From: Bacillus nitratireducens
GTDB taxonomy: Bacteria; Bacillota; Bacilli; Bacillales; Bacillaceae_G
Direction: 5' to 3'
Assembly (NCBI RefSeq): GCF_001884135.1
Contig: NZ_MAOC01000020.1
Location: 1 to 64,000 of the forward strand
Length of the DNA stretch: 64,000 nt
The notes beneath the pieces are model-generated. The model was not told where the DNA came from. It made no database searches and saw only the letters and a list, made by a program, of their open reading frames with translations. A program made the position numbers and the translations under genes. This document shows, in pieces, positions 8,448-16,302 of this stretch (position 1 is the first letter of the stretch; each line of letters opens with the position of its first letter).

Positions 8448-9173
8448 CTATAACGAGTTCAAACTTTCAATAAGAAGATAAGCCCCCGTACAACTTAAAA
8501 GGATGTACGTAAATATTTTAAAAATCCGTTGATTAAGCCATTTGAAAATAATTTGTCCTATAAATAAACCTAAAAATACAATTGGAATTGCATAAAAACT
8601 TGATTCCCAAATTGTTTTGTTAGTGCCAGTAAAGAGTATTTGAGTTAGTAGACTAATGAAATATATAAACAGATAAAAAGCCAATGTAGTTGCTCTCAAC
8701 TTCTCTTTTTTCGTATCAGTTCCTGTAAAGTAAAGTAACAGGGGTGGTCCTGGCATACCGATACTTGTCGTTAAAAGACCGGATAATCCACCCACTAAGA
8801 AATCTCTAGATTTTGTTGATTTAATCTTAAAGTTGCATATTAGCATCAACGTTAATAGTAAGAGCAGGATGCTAATTGCTAATTTAAATGTGTTGATGTT
8901 AATGGAAATGAAAATTAAAATACCAAAAGGAACACCAACTATACTTCCGGAAATTAATCTTTTCAGTAGAATAAAATCAATGTCCATTCTTATTTTCCAA
9001 ATGAGTGATATGGAAATAATTAATGATAAAATGATATTTATTTGTATAGCTTCTTGTGGTAGAAATAACATGAGTAAAAAAGGTGTTGCCATAATAGAAA
9101 AGCCAAAACCTGTACTTGTTTGTAAAATAGAAGCTACTAATATAATACATATGAAAATGAATATAATCTCCAA
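8448..9173 (-). CDS. TauE/SafE-family sulfite/anion exporter
   Basis: A 241-aa integral membrane protein with about eight helices. It has the two repeats typical of the family: TGFGFSIMATPFLL near residue 21 and the mirrored TSIGMPGPPLLLYFTGT near residue 136. Family members move sulfite, sulfoacetate or other organosulfur anions, and the substrate here cannot be told. The start is a TTG (9173) with a strong AGGGGGG site six bases upstream. It lies between the MFS remnant and a bcr1-like repeat, suggesting that the segment was rearranged. Confidence 0.85.
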   Translation of the reverse strand: MEIIFIFICIILVASILQTSTGFGFSIMATPFLLMLFLPQEAIQINIILSLIISISLIWKIRMDIDFILLKRLISGSIVGVPFGILIFISININTFKLAISILLLLLTLMLICNFKIKSTKSRDFLVGGLSGLLTTSIGMPGPPLLLYFTGTDTKKEKLRATTLAFYLFIYFISLLTQILFTGTNKTIWESSFYAIPIVFLGLFIGQIIFKWLNQRIFKIFTYILLSCTGAYLLIESLNSL

Positions 9174-9214
9174 AATAGCCCCCCTACATAATTAAATCCA
9201 ATAAATATTTTAAC

Positions 9215-9312
9215 ATAAAGTGAAATTTTAATCAGTGGGGGTTTTGTTCATCCCTACACTGATTATTAGCCACACCAATCCGGGATCTTACTGCCCGGCA
9301 AATAGCGGGATG
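9215..9312. repeat. bcr1-like interspersed repeat, internally deleted copy
   Basis: About 98 bp that matches the ends of the 157-bp element at 62672-62828: both start ATAAAGTGAAA, continue through TCAGTGGGGGTTTTGTTCAT, and end CAAATAGCGGGAT. The middle (about 58 bp) is missing here. The size and sequence of the full copy agree with bcr1 of the B. cereus group as I recall it. Recognition as a repeat is direct, the name is from memory. Confidence 0.85.
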
Positions 9313-9313
9313 A

Positions 9314-9342
9314 AAAGCGGAAAAATAGCCGTTTTTTATGTT
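9314..9342 (-). terminator. Intrinsic terminator of the MFS gene
   Basis: On the minus strand an AAAAACGGCT/CCGCTTTT hairpin with a bulged base precedes the repeat. It is homologous to the hairpin at 8229-8256. Confidence 0.7.
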
Positions 9343-9346
9343 GCGG

Positions 9347-10567
9347 TTAATATTCCAAAGATGACCCTGTAGCTTTAAAATATTTTTCTCGTGAAGGCGT
9401 CATTACCCGGATTGCTAATAAACAGGAAAGGAAAAGAATGAGTAACGAGCTAATGATTACAGTAATTTGAACGGAAAGAAATTGTGCGGATGCCCCAATT
9501 GCTAAAACGAAAAAGATTTGGATGAAATTTTTTATTGAGTCAAATACGCTATCAATACGTCCTATCATATGAACCGGGATGTTATTTTGATAAAATGTGA
9601 TAAAGCCAGTACCAGCAAATGATGAAGAAATGCCAAGTAAAATGAAACCGCTCGCTGCGATTATAAATGAATTTGAAAAGGCGAAAATCACATAGCCTAT
9701 TGCTGTGAAAATCATACCGAATCCGATACAATGTTGAATTGGTAATCGTTTGGCAAAGAGAGAGACAAGAAATGAACCGCAAACGTACGCAGCACCAGTT
9801 ATACTAACAAGCATGCTATATTCTATATCGGATAAAAACAGTACTTGTCTTGTGAAAACAACTTCTTGTGAATCGAGTGCCATAGAAACAAGCATAGTAG
9901 CTTGAAATAAAACGAATATGAGAATAATGTAAGTTTCCGTTCGAGCGAATGAAAAAACTTGTTTCCAATCGCTTCGTAATGTTTGTACGAAAGTATTTGC
10001 AATCTCTTCGTTTTGCTTTGTTTGTAATGTAATGTTTGGCAAGAAGTAAATGAGAATAGTAGAAAGTAGAAAGGAAAGTGAGTTGCAGTAAATAACAAAA
10101 GATGCTGAGTACGTGGTGAGAAGTATTCCAGAAAGGGCTGGACCGATAATAAAAGCCCCGTTTGTAAATAAGCTATTCCAAGCGTTAAATTGAGCGCGTT
10201 CTTCAGCTCGTATGAGCATTGTTTTATAAGTAAATGAAGCTGGATCGAAAAATGATGTAGCAATACGAGTCAAAAAGATAAAAATATAAATGGCCCAAAT
10301 AGAATCAAATAGTGGAATACAGCCAATGAGAGCTGCTCGAATGATATCTGTGATGAGCATAATGGACCGTTTGTTTAATCGATCGACTATACTACCAGAC
10401 CATATTTTTGTAACAACGGTAGCAATTGGACCAACAATCCATAATCCTGCTACAGCAGCAGGGGAGTTTGTGCTATTTAACACCATTACGTTTAGGGCGA
10501 TGAGATACATAAAATCACCTAAACGAGAAATTCCTGTTCCCGACAATAATAATAATTTATTTTTCAT
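9347..10567 (-). CDS. MFS transporter (macrolide-efflux-like)
   Basis: A 406-aa major facilitator protein with about 12 membrane helices in two halves. The A-motif loop appears as SGSIVDRLNKRSIMLITDIIRAA near residues 55-78, and the subgroup resembles MefA-type drug exporters. It lies 19 bp downstream of an ArsR-type regulator on the same strand and is likely co-transcribed with it, so expression is probably ligand-controlled. A decayed copy of its 3' end lies at 8265-8335. Confidence 0.88.
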   Translation of the reverse strand: MKNKLLLLSGTGISRLGDFMYLIALNVMVLNSTNSPAAVAGLWIVGPIATVVTKIWSGSIVDRLNKRSIMLITDIIRAALIGCIPLFDSIWAIYIFIFLTRIATSFFDPASFTYKTMLIRAEERAQFNAWNSLFTNGAFIIGPALSGILLTTYSASFVIYCNSLSFLLSTILIYFLPNITLQTKQNEEIANTFVQTLRSDWKQVFSFARTETYIILIFVLFQATMLVSMALDSQEVVFTRQVLFLSDIEYSMLVSITGAAYVCGSFLVSLFAKRLPIQHCIGFGMIFTAIGYVIFAFSNSFIIAASGFILLGISSSFAGTGFITFYQNNIPVHMIGRIDSVFDSIKNFIQIFFVLAIGASAQFLSVQITVIISSLLILFLSCLLAIRVMTPSREKYFKATGSSLEY

Positions 10568-10586
10568 AAGCAGTTGGACCTTTCTT

Positions 10587-11036
10587 TCATTGTTTTTTAA
10601 TCCTGCAGGAAATAGCGTATTCCTCTTCGGAGTTTGATTGGCGAGCGGTTTTGTTTTCCCAGCGTAATAAAACTTGTGTAACTTCCCAAGTAAGCTGTTG
10701 TAATTCCTCTGGAGTTAAAAATAAATGAGATACAATATGACTGCCTGTATTCGTTCCCTCTGTGCCGCTTTCTTCAATATAGAAATGAGCAGATTTTGCC
10801 TTGTAATATTTTTCAATAATTCCTCGTTTTTCTTTCGTTTCTACTAATTCAAGTAATCCTCCATCATATAAAATTTGAACGTGATAATGAACGCTACCAG
10901 CAGATTTATTTAGTTTAGTAGCTACTTGCTTTGCAGTGAGTGCCTCGTCTTTTAAAAGGTGAAGAATTTGAATACGAGTTGCATTGGAAATGAGCTTCTG
11001 CTGCTCAGCTGAAATAGTAAGTCTATCGTCAAACAT
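10587..11036 (-). CDS. ArsR-family winged-helix regulator
   Basis: A 149-aa transcription factor with an HTH_20-type winged helix: ISNATRIQILHLLKDEALTAKQVATKLNKSAGSVHYHVQIL at about residues 15-56, followed by the wing and a C-terminal helical region. It lacks the CxC metal site of classic ArsR. A strong AAAGGAG precedes the ATG at 11036. As first gene of a two-gene unit with an MFS pump it is probably the local repressor. Confidence 0.88.
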   Translation of the reverse strand: MFDDRLTISAEQQKLISNATRIQILHLLKDEALTAKQVATKLNKSAGSVHYHVQILYDGGLLELVETKEKRGIIEKYYKAKSAHFYIEESGTEGTNTGSHIVSHLFLTPEELQQLTWEVTQVLLRWENKTARQSNSEEEYAISCRIKKQ

Positions 11037-11140
11037 TATGGTATCTCCTTTCTTATAATCTAAATTTATTGTACATTCTAAAAAATTAGAACGTAAGGAA
11101 AATAAATCGCCTTTTTCCTTTGTATTTCGACATAAATAAA

Positions 11141-11166
11141 AATAGCATGTACATATACATGCTATT
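11141..11166 (-). terminator. Intrinsic terminator
   Basis: An 11-bp stem AATAGCATGTA/TACATGCTATT followed on the minus strand by TTTTTATTTATG ends the VOC-MFS unit. Confidence 0.85.
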
Positions 11167-12388
11167 AAGTGATAGTAGATTCTTCACTAAGTTCCCCGCG
11201 ATAAAACAAGAAAAGCCATATAAAACTAATAAAAATACAGCATATAGCAAACAAGCTACCAATTACTTGAGGAGAAAGGATTTCTAAAAGCCATCCTGTA
11301 ATAAACATAGATAACTGTATAAACGATCCGTAGATGGAATAATGAAATGAAAAAACTTTACCAATCATGCTTTCTTGCGTATACGTTTGTAGTAATGTCG
11401 TATCAAGTGGAACGATGATTCCCCCTGCTATACGCATACAGAGTAATGTAATGATACCGATAATAAGTTGATCGGATAGAATGAATCCGAGAAAGAAAAT
11501 TCCTTGTAGTAAATAGGTCCAACCAAATGCTCTTTTCATTTTGTTTTCATTTTTAGACATATAAAGATTAACGAGGAGACTGGCAATCATAAGCCCAGCC
11601 CCTTGAATCGTATATAAAATACCAATGTTAGTGTGGAAGATTTTTTCGGCATAGATTGTTAGAAGTAACTGATAGGCACCTCCAATAATGCCCCATGAAA
11701 TGCCGACAAGAATTAATGTTAAAATAATTTTGCTTTGTAATATGTATGTATAACCATCTTTTATATCAGTAAAAAATGCTTTTTTCGTGGTAAAAGTATC
11801 ACGAGCAGGAATACTCATTTTATAAATAATATAGGCTGAAATAAAGTATGATAGGCTATTAATAAAAAAGGCAATCTCGATACTTAAAGATTGTGCAATG
11901 ATCCCACCTAAAGACGCTCCCATAATAGACATAAAACCATTGATTGTACTAGAAAGAGAGTTAGCGGTTATTAAATGTTTTTGAAGTACGATATTTTTTA
12001 GAGTTGATTGCTTAGCAGGCTCGAATAAGCAAGAGAGTACTGATAAGCATATATTAGAAATGAAAATAATTTCAATTTTGTAGACTGCTAATAAATAAGT
12101 GAGGACGAAAATTCCTCGTAAAATATCGGTGAAAATCATAATTTTCTTTTTTGAAAAACGGTCTACAATTCCGCCAATGAATGGGCTCAGAAGAAGTTGA
12201 GGTAACCCCTTGCTCATAAAGGTGAGTGCTAACATAAATGAAGATTCTGTTATGCTATAGACGAGTGTTAATAAAGCGACAGTATGAAACCAATCCCCAA
12301 GTACACTTAATGTTTGACCATAAAATAGTTTTTTGAAGTTTGTATTTGTTCTAAGAAGTGTGGAATAAGAAACTGATTGCACTGACAT
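11165..12388 (-). CDS. MFS transporter
   Basis: A 407-aa 12-helix major facilitator with the A motif GGIVDRFSKKKIMIFTDILRG near residues 71-91. It is a distant relative of the MFS gene at 9347 and of the same drug-exporter type. It starts 5 bp after the stop codon of the VOC-family gene, so the two form one unit; a pump paired with a VOC protein often handles a toxic or antibiotic compound, but the substrate is unknown. Confidence 0.87.
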   Translation of the reverse strand: MSVQSVSYSTLLRTNTNFKKLFYGQTLSVLGDWFHTVALLTLVYSITESSFMLALTFMSKGLPQLLLSPFIGGIVDRFSKKKIMIFTDILRGIFVLTYLLAVYKIEIIFISNICLSVLSCLFEPAKQSTLKNIVLQKHLITANSLSSTINGFMSIMGASLGGIIAQSLSIEIAFFINSLSYFISAYIIYKMSIPARDTFTTKKAFFTDIKDGYTYILQSKIILTLILVGISWGIIGGAYQLLLTIYAEKIFHTNIGILYTIQGAGLMIASLLVNLYMSKNENKMKRAFGWTYLLQGIFFLGFILSDQLIIGIITLLCMRIAGGIIVPLDTTLLQTYTQESMIGKVFSFHYSIYGSFIQLSMFITGWLLEILSPQVIGSLFAICCIFISFIWLFLFYRGELSEESTIT

Positions 12389-12393
12389 AAAAA

Positions 12394-12861
12394 TTAATCC
12401 CTATCTATTGGCGATGTTTGTACATGCTTTTTCCATTCACTTAAATACATTTTCTTTGCTTTAGGTAGTCCAACAGGTAATTGTGCAATGAATTCTAAAC
12501 TATTCCCATCAGGATCGTTAAAATATACGGAGGCGTGTGCTAATTCTGGAAAAACGATTGGCTCAATTGGCTCCATTCCAAAGTCTTTTCGCGCTGGAAT
12601 TCTTTTCTGTTTGAGCCAGTGTATTGCGTTTTCTAAATCGTGTAAGCTTACTTGGAAAGCGATATGTCGTAAGGATGGATGATAATTGACTTTGTGTTCT
12701 TTTCCTTCCCAAAGACCAATCCAACTTTCATTTTCTACAATCCAAAAGAAGGCGATATCTTTGTCTCTTTTATATAATTTTAACCCCAGTGATTCATAAA
12801 AGGGTATCGAAATTTCTAAATTACAGACAGGTAAATGTGCTTCATAAAGACCTTTAATCAT
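12394..12861 (-). CDS. VOC-family (glyoxalase/bleomycin-resistance fold) protein
   Basis: A 155-aa single-module vicinal-oxygen-chelate protein. Typical pieces are HLPVCNLEISIPFYESLGLK at about residues 9-28, RHIAFQVSLHDLENAIHWLK at about 65-84, and VYFNDPDGNSLEFIA near 112-126. Candidate metal ligands are His9, His66 and Glu123. Members are dioxygenases, isomerases, lyases or drug-binding proteins, and the reaction here is not determined. AAGGAGG precedes the ATG. It heads the VOC-MFS unit. Confidence 0.87.
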   Translation of the reverse strand: MIKGLYEAHLPVCNLEISIPFYESLGLKLYKRDKDIAFFWIVENESWIGLWEGKEHKVNYHPSLRHIAFQVSLHDLENAIHWLKQKRIPARKDFGMEPIEPIVFPELAHASVYFNDPDGNSLEFIAQLPVGLPKAKKMYLSEWKKHVQTSPIDRD

Positions 12862-12963
12862 TATAATCCTCCTTAGTAAAAATGTTTCTTATTCCATAGT
12901 AAACGATTTCTTGTTAGTTGAAATCACAAAAAAGATGGACATAAATTCATACGAAAGTATGAA

Positions 12964-12989
12964 AAAACAGCTCAAATATGAGCTGTTTT
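12964..12989 (-). terminator. Intrinsic terminator of the yjcZ-type gene
   Basis: Stem AAAACAGCTC/GAGCTGTTTT with loop AATAT and a T run on the minus strand, 65 bp beyond the YjcZ stop. Confidence 0.85.
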
Positions 12990-13053
12990 CGTATAGTTTT
13001 TAGTTAACATATTTTATTCATTTAGAGTTTAGCGAAAAGGATACGTATTATAT

Positions 13054-13170
13054 TTAAAACCCTCCGCCGCCACCCCAACAGCTACATCCGATAATGATTA
13101 GAAGGATGAATAGCACGATGAGTAAAGCAAATCCACCGCCGAAACCAGCGCAACTACCACCAAAGCTCAT
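13054..13170 (-). CDS. YjcZ-family short sporulation membrane peptide
   Basis: A 38-aa peptide: MSFGGSCAGFGGGFALLIVL, a continuing hydrophobic stretch, then GCSCWGGGGGF. The Gly-rich head, single membrane helix and Cys/Gly-rich tail fit the YjcZ/YjcM group of spore-associated peptides. The AGGAGG site lies eight bases before the ATG. It is followed by a terminator, so it is a single-gene unit; sporulation control is inferred from the family, as I cannot identify a certain sigma-E/K promoter. Confidence 0.88.
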   Translation of the reverse strand: MSFGGSCAGFGGGFALLIVLFILLIIIGCSCWGGGGGF

Positions 13171-13505
13171 GTTTTTTCCTCCTTTTTAGGAAATTAATCT
13201 ATATAACTAATGGATTACTTTATAAGATATGTTTTTTATTTGGAAAAGGAGCAAGTCTTACTTTTAATTAGACAAGAGCCTGTGAGCTAATTTAGATATG
13301 ACATACACTTAGTTTCATAGCACTTTTTGAAAAGGGTAAAACAATATGGAAGCGTATAATAGGGGGATGTAGCTTACAATTACATTAAAATTTCTTTTCA
13401 TAAATATAAAATTTGTAAAAAAACCATTTTTTCATTTTTTTATTGGTAAAAATGTACTATAATTTTACAAGTAATATTATGGGAAAAAGGAGTTTTAGTA
13501 TAGAG

Positions 13506-13670
13506 ATGGAGATGGGAAAATTACATAATAAAATAGAATACAAAAAGAAAGAGTTAATTCAACTTGTTGCTAGGCATGGATTGGATCATGATAAAGTTTT
13601 GTTATTTAGTCGGGATTTAGATATACTAATTAATAAGTTTATGAATATAAAAGATAAAGTATATAAGTAA
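13506..13670 (+). CDS. Spo0E-like aspartyl-phosphate phosphatase
   Basis: A small Spo0E-family protein of about 54 aa, a class that removes phosphate from Spo0A~P and delays sporulation. The helix-loop-helix LHNKIEYKKKELIQLVARHG is followed by the hallmark SRDLD (LLFSRDLDILINKF). The frame is open to a TTG at 13443. GGAG at 13489-13492 is 13 nt before ATG 13506, which is long, and 7 nt before an in-frame ATA codon at 13500, so the exact start is uncertain. It lies just upstream of hfq. Confidence 0.8.
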   Translation: MEMGKLHNKIEYKKKELIQLVARHGLDHDKVLLFSRDLDILINKFMNIKDKVYK

Positions 13671-13725
13671 TTGATCTTTAATTTTTTATATTAGGATTAT
13701 TTACTGATAAAGGAGAGAACAGTTA

Positions 13726-13914
13726 TTGGAACATTTACAAGAAGAGTTGTATAAACAAATAAAAGAAGAAAAAGGTGCAGTTACTATATTCTTAAAGAGC
13801 GGAGTAAGAATAGTAGGGGAAGTAGTTGGAGTAGATAGATTTACAGTATTAATGTTAGTAGATGGAAAACAACAACTTATTTATAAGCAAGCAATATCAA
13901 CAATTATGAAATAA
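13726..13914 (+). CDS. hfq: RNA chaperone Hfq
   Basis: A 62-aa Sm-like hexameric RNA-binding protein. Sm1 is ...TIFLKSGVRIVGEVVGVDRFTVLM (about residues 20-43) and Sm2 is the IYKQAIST segment near the C-terminus, corresponding to the YKHAIST of other Hfq proteins with His replaced by Gln. The length is short, as usual in Bacillus. The start is a TTG at 13726 preceded by AAAGGAGAG. B. cereus-group genomes often carry more than one hfq; this appears to be one of the divergent paralogs. Confidence 0.88.
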   Translation: MEHLQEELYKQIKEEKGAVTIFLKSGVRIVGEVVGVDRFTVLMLVDGKQQLIYKQAISTIMK

Positions 13915-13940
13915 GACACTCGAAATGAGTGTCTTATTTC
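13909..13940. terminator. Bidirectional intrinsic terminator
   Basis: Stem AAATAAGACACTC/GAGTGTCTTATTT with loop GAAAT-like, overlapping the hfq stop and serving the convergent HD gene as well. Confidence 0.9.
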
Positions 13941-13952
13941 ATAATTAAATGG

Positions 13953-14555
13953 TTACTGCTTGCATGCCTCAACGTCAATGCCAGCAGCGAGTAATTTTTT
14001 TTCTCCGTCTTGTTCAATGATTTTTTGTAATTTAGATAAAAAAGAGTCAAAATCTGTATGTTTACCAACTTGGAAAGTCATTTTATGCTCAATTGGTAGC
14101 CAAGTATCAATATCAGCTTCGTTATGCTGAATTTTCACTTCAAGTTTATCAAGCGCGTTAGCAACTTTTGCTTCATACGTTTCTTTCGCTTCGAATTCCA
14201 TCCATAAATCGTATAATTCTTCGCCAAGAGAACCTTCTAGTGTACGTTTAATATTTAAAATAGCCTCTTGTTCGTTTTTTTGTTTTTGTAATTGTAATTC
14301 ACGGCTATTCATCGTATCAAAGGCGGGGATGTCACCAGCTTCTGCTTCAACAAGATCGTGAATTATGACCATTTTAAGTAATTTTTCTATGTTTACTTTT
14401 TGATCCAAATAAGGCTCAACTAAGATAGCCATTAAGGACATACGCCAAGTATGCTCTGCAACACTTTCTTGACGTCCGTTTGAAAGCCAACTGTGTCGCA
14501 TTTCGTATTTTAGTTTTTCTGCTAATGCAATGACCTGTAAAATATTATGTTCCAT
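13953..14555 (-). CDS. HD-domain phosphohydrolase (YfbR/HDDC2-like)
   Basis: A 200-aa metal-dependent phosphohydrolase. The HD motif residues are seen in SVAEHTWRMSLMAIL (first His) and MVIIHDLVEAEAGDIP (HD pair and acidic residues). The closest group is the 5'-deoxynucleotidase YfbR-like family, so nucleotide monophosphate hydrolysis is likely. The frame opens at a GTG (14570) lying within the AGGAGG site, so ATG 14555 is the start. It is monocistronic and convergent with hfq. Confidence 0.88.
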   Translation of the reverse strand: MEHNILQVIALAEKLKYEMRHSWLSNGRQESVAEHTWRMSLMAILVEPYLDQKVNIEKLLKMVIIHDLVEAEAGDIPAFDTMNSRELQLQKQKNEQEAILNIKRTLEGSLGEELYDLWMEFEAKETYEAKVANALDKLEVKIQHNEADIDTWLPIEHKMTFQVGKHTDFDSFLSKLQKIIEQDGEKKLLAAGIDVEACKQ

Positions 14556-14625
14556 AGGAATCCTCCTCACATTGCTATATTATAATTCTAGTATAGAAAT
14601 GAAATGTGTCAATTTCATTAGTATA

Positions 14626-14654
14626 TTGCGATAAATAGATTATAAGGGTATAAT
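14626..14654 (+). promoter_or_regulatory. Sigma-A promoter of the former motP-motS unit
   Basis: TTGCGA (14626-14631), a 17-bp spacer and TATAAT (14649-14654), about 75 bp before the first ATG. The promoter looks intact although the genes behind it are broken. Confidence 0.75.
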
Positions 14655-14727
14655 GAATATTATACGATAAAACGCATTATTAAAATAAAAAAATGTTTTA
14701 TAAAAATGAAAAGGAAGTCCAGGAATA

Positions 14728-15559
14728 TGGGAGACGAAAATCAAGTATTAGCTAGACCACAAAGAAAAAAAGGAAGTTTGATATTTCTAGCCCAATTGGC
14801 ATTATAGTAGGTTTTGTGAATGTAATAGCGGCAATCATGTTTGGCGGCGGTGGAATAAAAGGTTTTAAAAACTTCTTAGATGTTTCATCTATTTTAATTG
14901 TCGTAGGGGGGACAACAGCGACAATCGTTGTGGCATATAGATTTGGAGAAATAAAAAAATATATGGAAAGTATTTTTACTGTTTTTCATAGAAGAGAAGA
15001 AGAATCAGGACAGTTAACTGATTTGTTTGTTGATTTTTCAAAAAGGTCGAAAAAACATAGGTTACTTTCATTAGAAGTTGATGGAGAGTAAGTAGACAAT
15101 TTTTTTATTCAAAAGGGAATTCGTTTAATGTTAAGCGGCTATGATGAGGCGGAATTAAAAGAGGTGTTAATGAAAGATGTTGAAACTGAAGTGTATGAGT
15201 TAAGAAAAGGAGCAACATTATTAGATAAGATTGGTGATTTCGCTCCAGCATATGGCATGATAGGAACGTTAATCGGTCTTATCATTATGCTTCAAAACTT
15301 ACAAGATACTTCACAAATTGCTACAGGGATGGCCGTTGCAATGTTGACGACATTATATGGATCTATTATTGCAAATATGATTGTAATACCGCTATCTGAA
15401 AAAGTGTATCGTGGTATTGAGGATTTGTATACAGAGAAGAAGTTTGTAATAGAAGAAATTTCAGAGCTGTACCGATGACAAATTCCTTCCAAATTAAAGT
15501 TGAAACTCGATACATACGTGTATGAAACGAAGATGAAAAAAGAAAAACGAGCAGCCTAG
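14728..15559 (+). pseudogene. motP: Degenerate motP/motA-type flagellar stator gene
   Basis: A MotA/ExbB-family stator subunit broken in three places. From ATG 14728 the frame ends at a stop after 26 codons, while the real protein frame runs one base over from the A-tract near 14762-14770 (KFDISSPIGIIVGF). In that frame a stop at 15089-15091 sits where the protein continues VDNFFIQKGIRLMLSGYDEAE, most simply CAA to TAA. A second stop at 15476-15478 is followed in frame by QIPSKLKLKLDTYVYETK to a natural end at 15557-15559. The core AYGMIGTLIGLIIMLQNL is still readable. Multiple lesions argue against sequencing error. Confidence 0.9.
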
Positions 15560-15575
15560 CAGTTTGAGGAGTGAC

Positions 15576-15653
15576 ATGATGAGAAAACGACCGCAAAAAG
15601 GATCGCCTCGTTGGATGAAGACTCGCCGCGTTGTAATATATATTAAGGAATAA
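15576..15653 (+). pseudogene. motS: motS/motB-type stator gene reduced to its two ends
   Basis: A 25-codon frame directly after motP with its own GAGGAG site. The first 14 codons (MMRKRPQKGSPRWM) are the typical MotB/MotS start before the membrane helix. The last codons (RRVVIYIKE) resemble the very end of the OmpA-like domain, where the motif is NRRVxIxI. The roughly 200 codons between, including the membrane helix with the ion-binding Asp and the peptidoglycan-binding domain, are gone, and the joint is in frame. The stator cannot be functional. Confidence 0.82.
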
Positions 15654-15804
15654 TATATTTATATTTTAGTAATAAAATAATAAAAACAAAGAATTTCTTT
15701 TAAAAAATATTAAATTTTATCGTTTTATTTTGTATAATGAGTGAGAATGATAAGGTGAAAATATTAAGATATTTTTATACATAGTAAGGAGAGAACCAAA
15801 AAGA

Positions 15805-16173
15805 ATGGCACATAAAATTTTAGTTGTAGATGATGCGATGTTTATGCGAACAATGATTAAAAACTTGTTGAAAAGTAATTCTGAATTTGAGGTTATCGGT
15901 GAAGCAGAGAATGGGGTAGAAGCAATCCAAAAGTATAAAGAGATTCGACCTGATATTGTAACACTAGATATTACGATGCCTGAAATGGACGGACTTGAAG
16001 CATTAAAAGAAATTATGAAAATTGATTCGAGTGCAAAGGTTGTCATTTGTTCCGCGATGGGACAACAAGGTATGGTATTAGATGCAATTAAAGGCGGGGC
16101 AAAAGACTTTATTGTAAAGCCATTCCAAGCGGATCGTGTAATCGAAGCTTTAACAAAAGTAGCAAACAGCTAA
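15805..16173 (+). CDS. cheY: Chemotaxis response regulator CheY
   Basis: A 122-aa single receiver domain that carries the phosphoryl signal from CheA to the motor switch. It has the acidic pair Asp9-Asp10, the phospho-acceptor Asp55 (VTLDITMPEMDG), Thr/Ser in VVICSAMGQQGM and the conserved Lys in FIVKPFQ. No output domain. A -10 box TATAAT at 15733-15738 suggests its own promoter, which keeps cheY expressed despite the ruined genes ahead of it. A long-loop hairpin separates it from cheA. Confidence 0.96.
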   Translation: MAHKILVVDDAMFMRTMIKNLLKSNSEFEVIGEAENGVEAIQKYKEIRPDIVTLDITMPEMDGLEALKEIMKIDSSAKVVICSAMGQQGMVLDAIKGGAKDFIVKPFQADRVIEALTKVANS

Positions 16174-16179
16174 TATAGA

Positions 16180-16236
16180 AGGGGTGCCACAAGGAATCAA
16201 AACAATGATAGTAGATAGATATGTGGACCCCTTTTT
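16180..16236 (+). terminator. Putative long-loop terminator between cheY and cheA
   Basis: AAGGGGTgCCACA pairs with TGTGGACCCCTT across a loop of about 30 nt and is followed by TTTTTT. It would attenuate read-through from cheY into cheA. Confidence 0.65.
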
Positions 16237-16302
16237 TCTTGTTTTAAAACACTAAATCGTTATACATAAATGAAATGTTTGTTAGACAGATAGGGGATTA
16301 AA

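Noticed and set aside
15577-15653. Functional small regulatory peptide instead of a motS remnant
   Set aside because: Both ends resemble MotB/MotS ends and the gene sits right behind motP, so the deletion explanation is simpler, although translation of the peptide remains possible.
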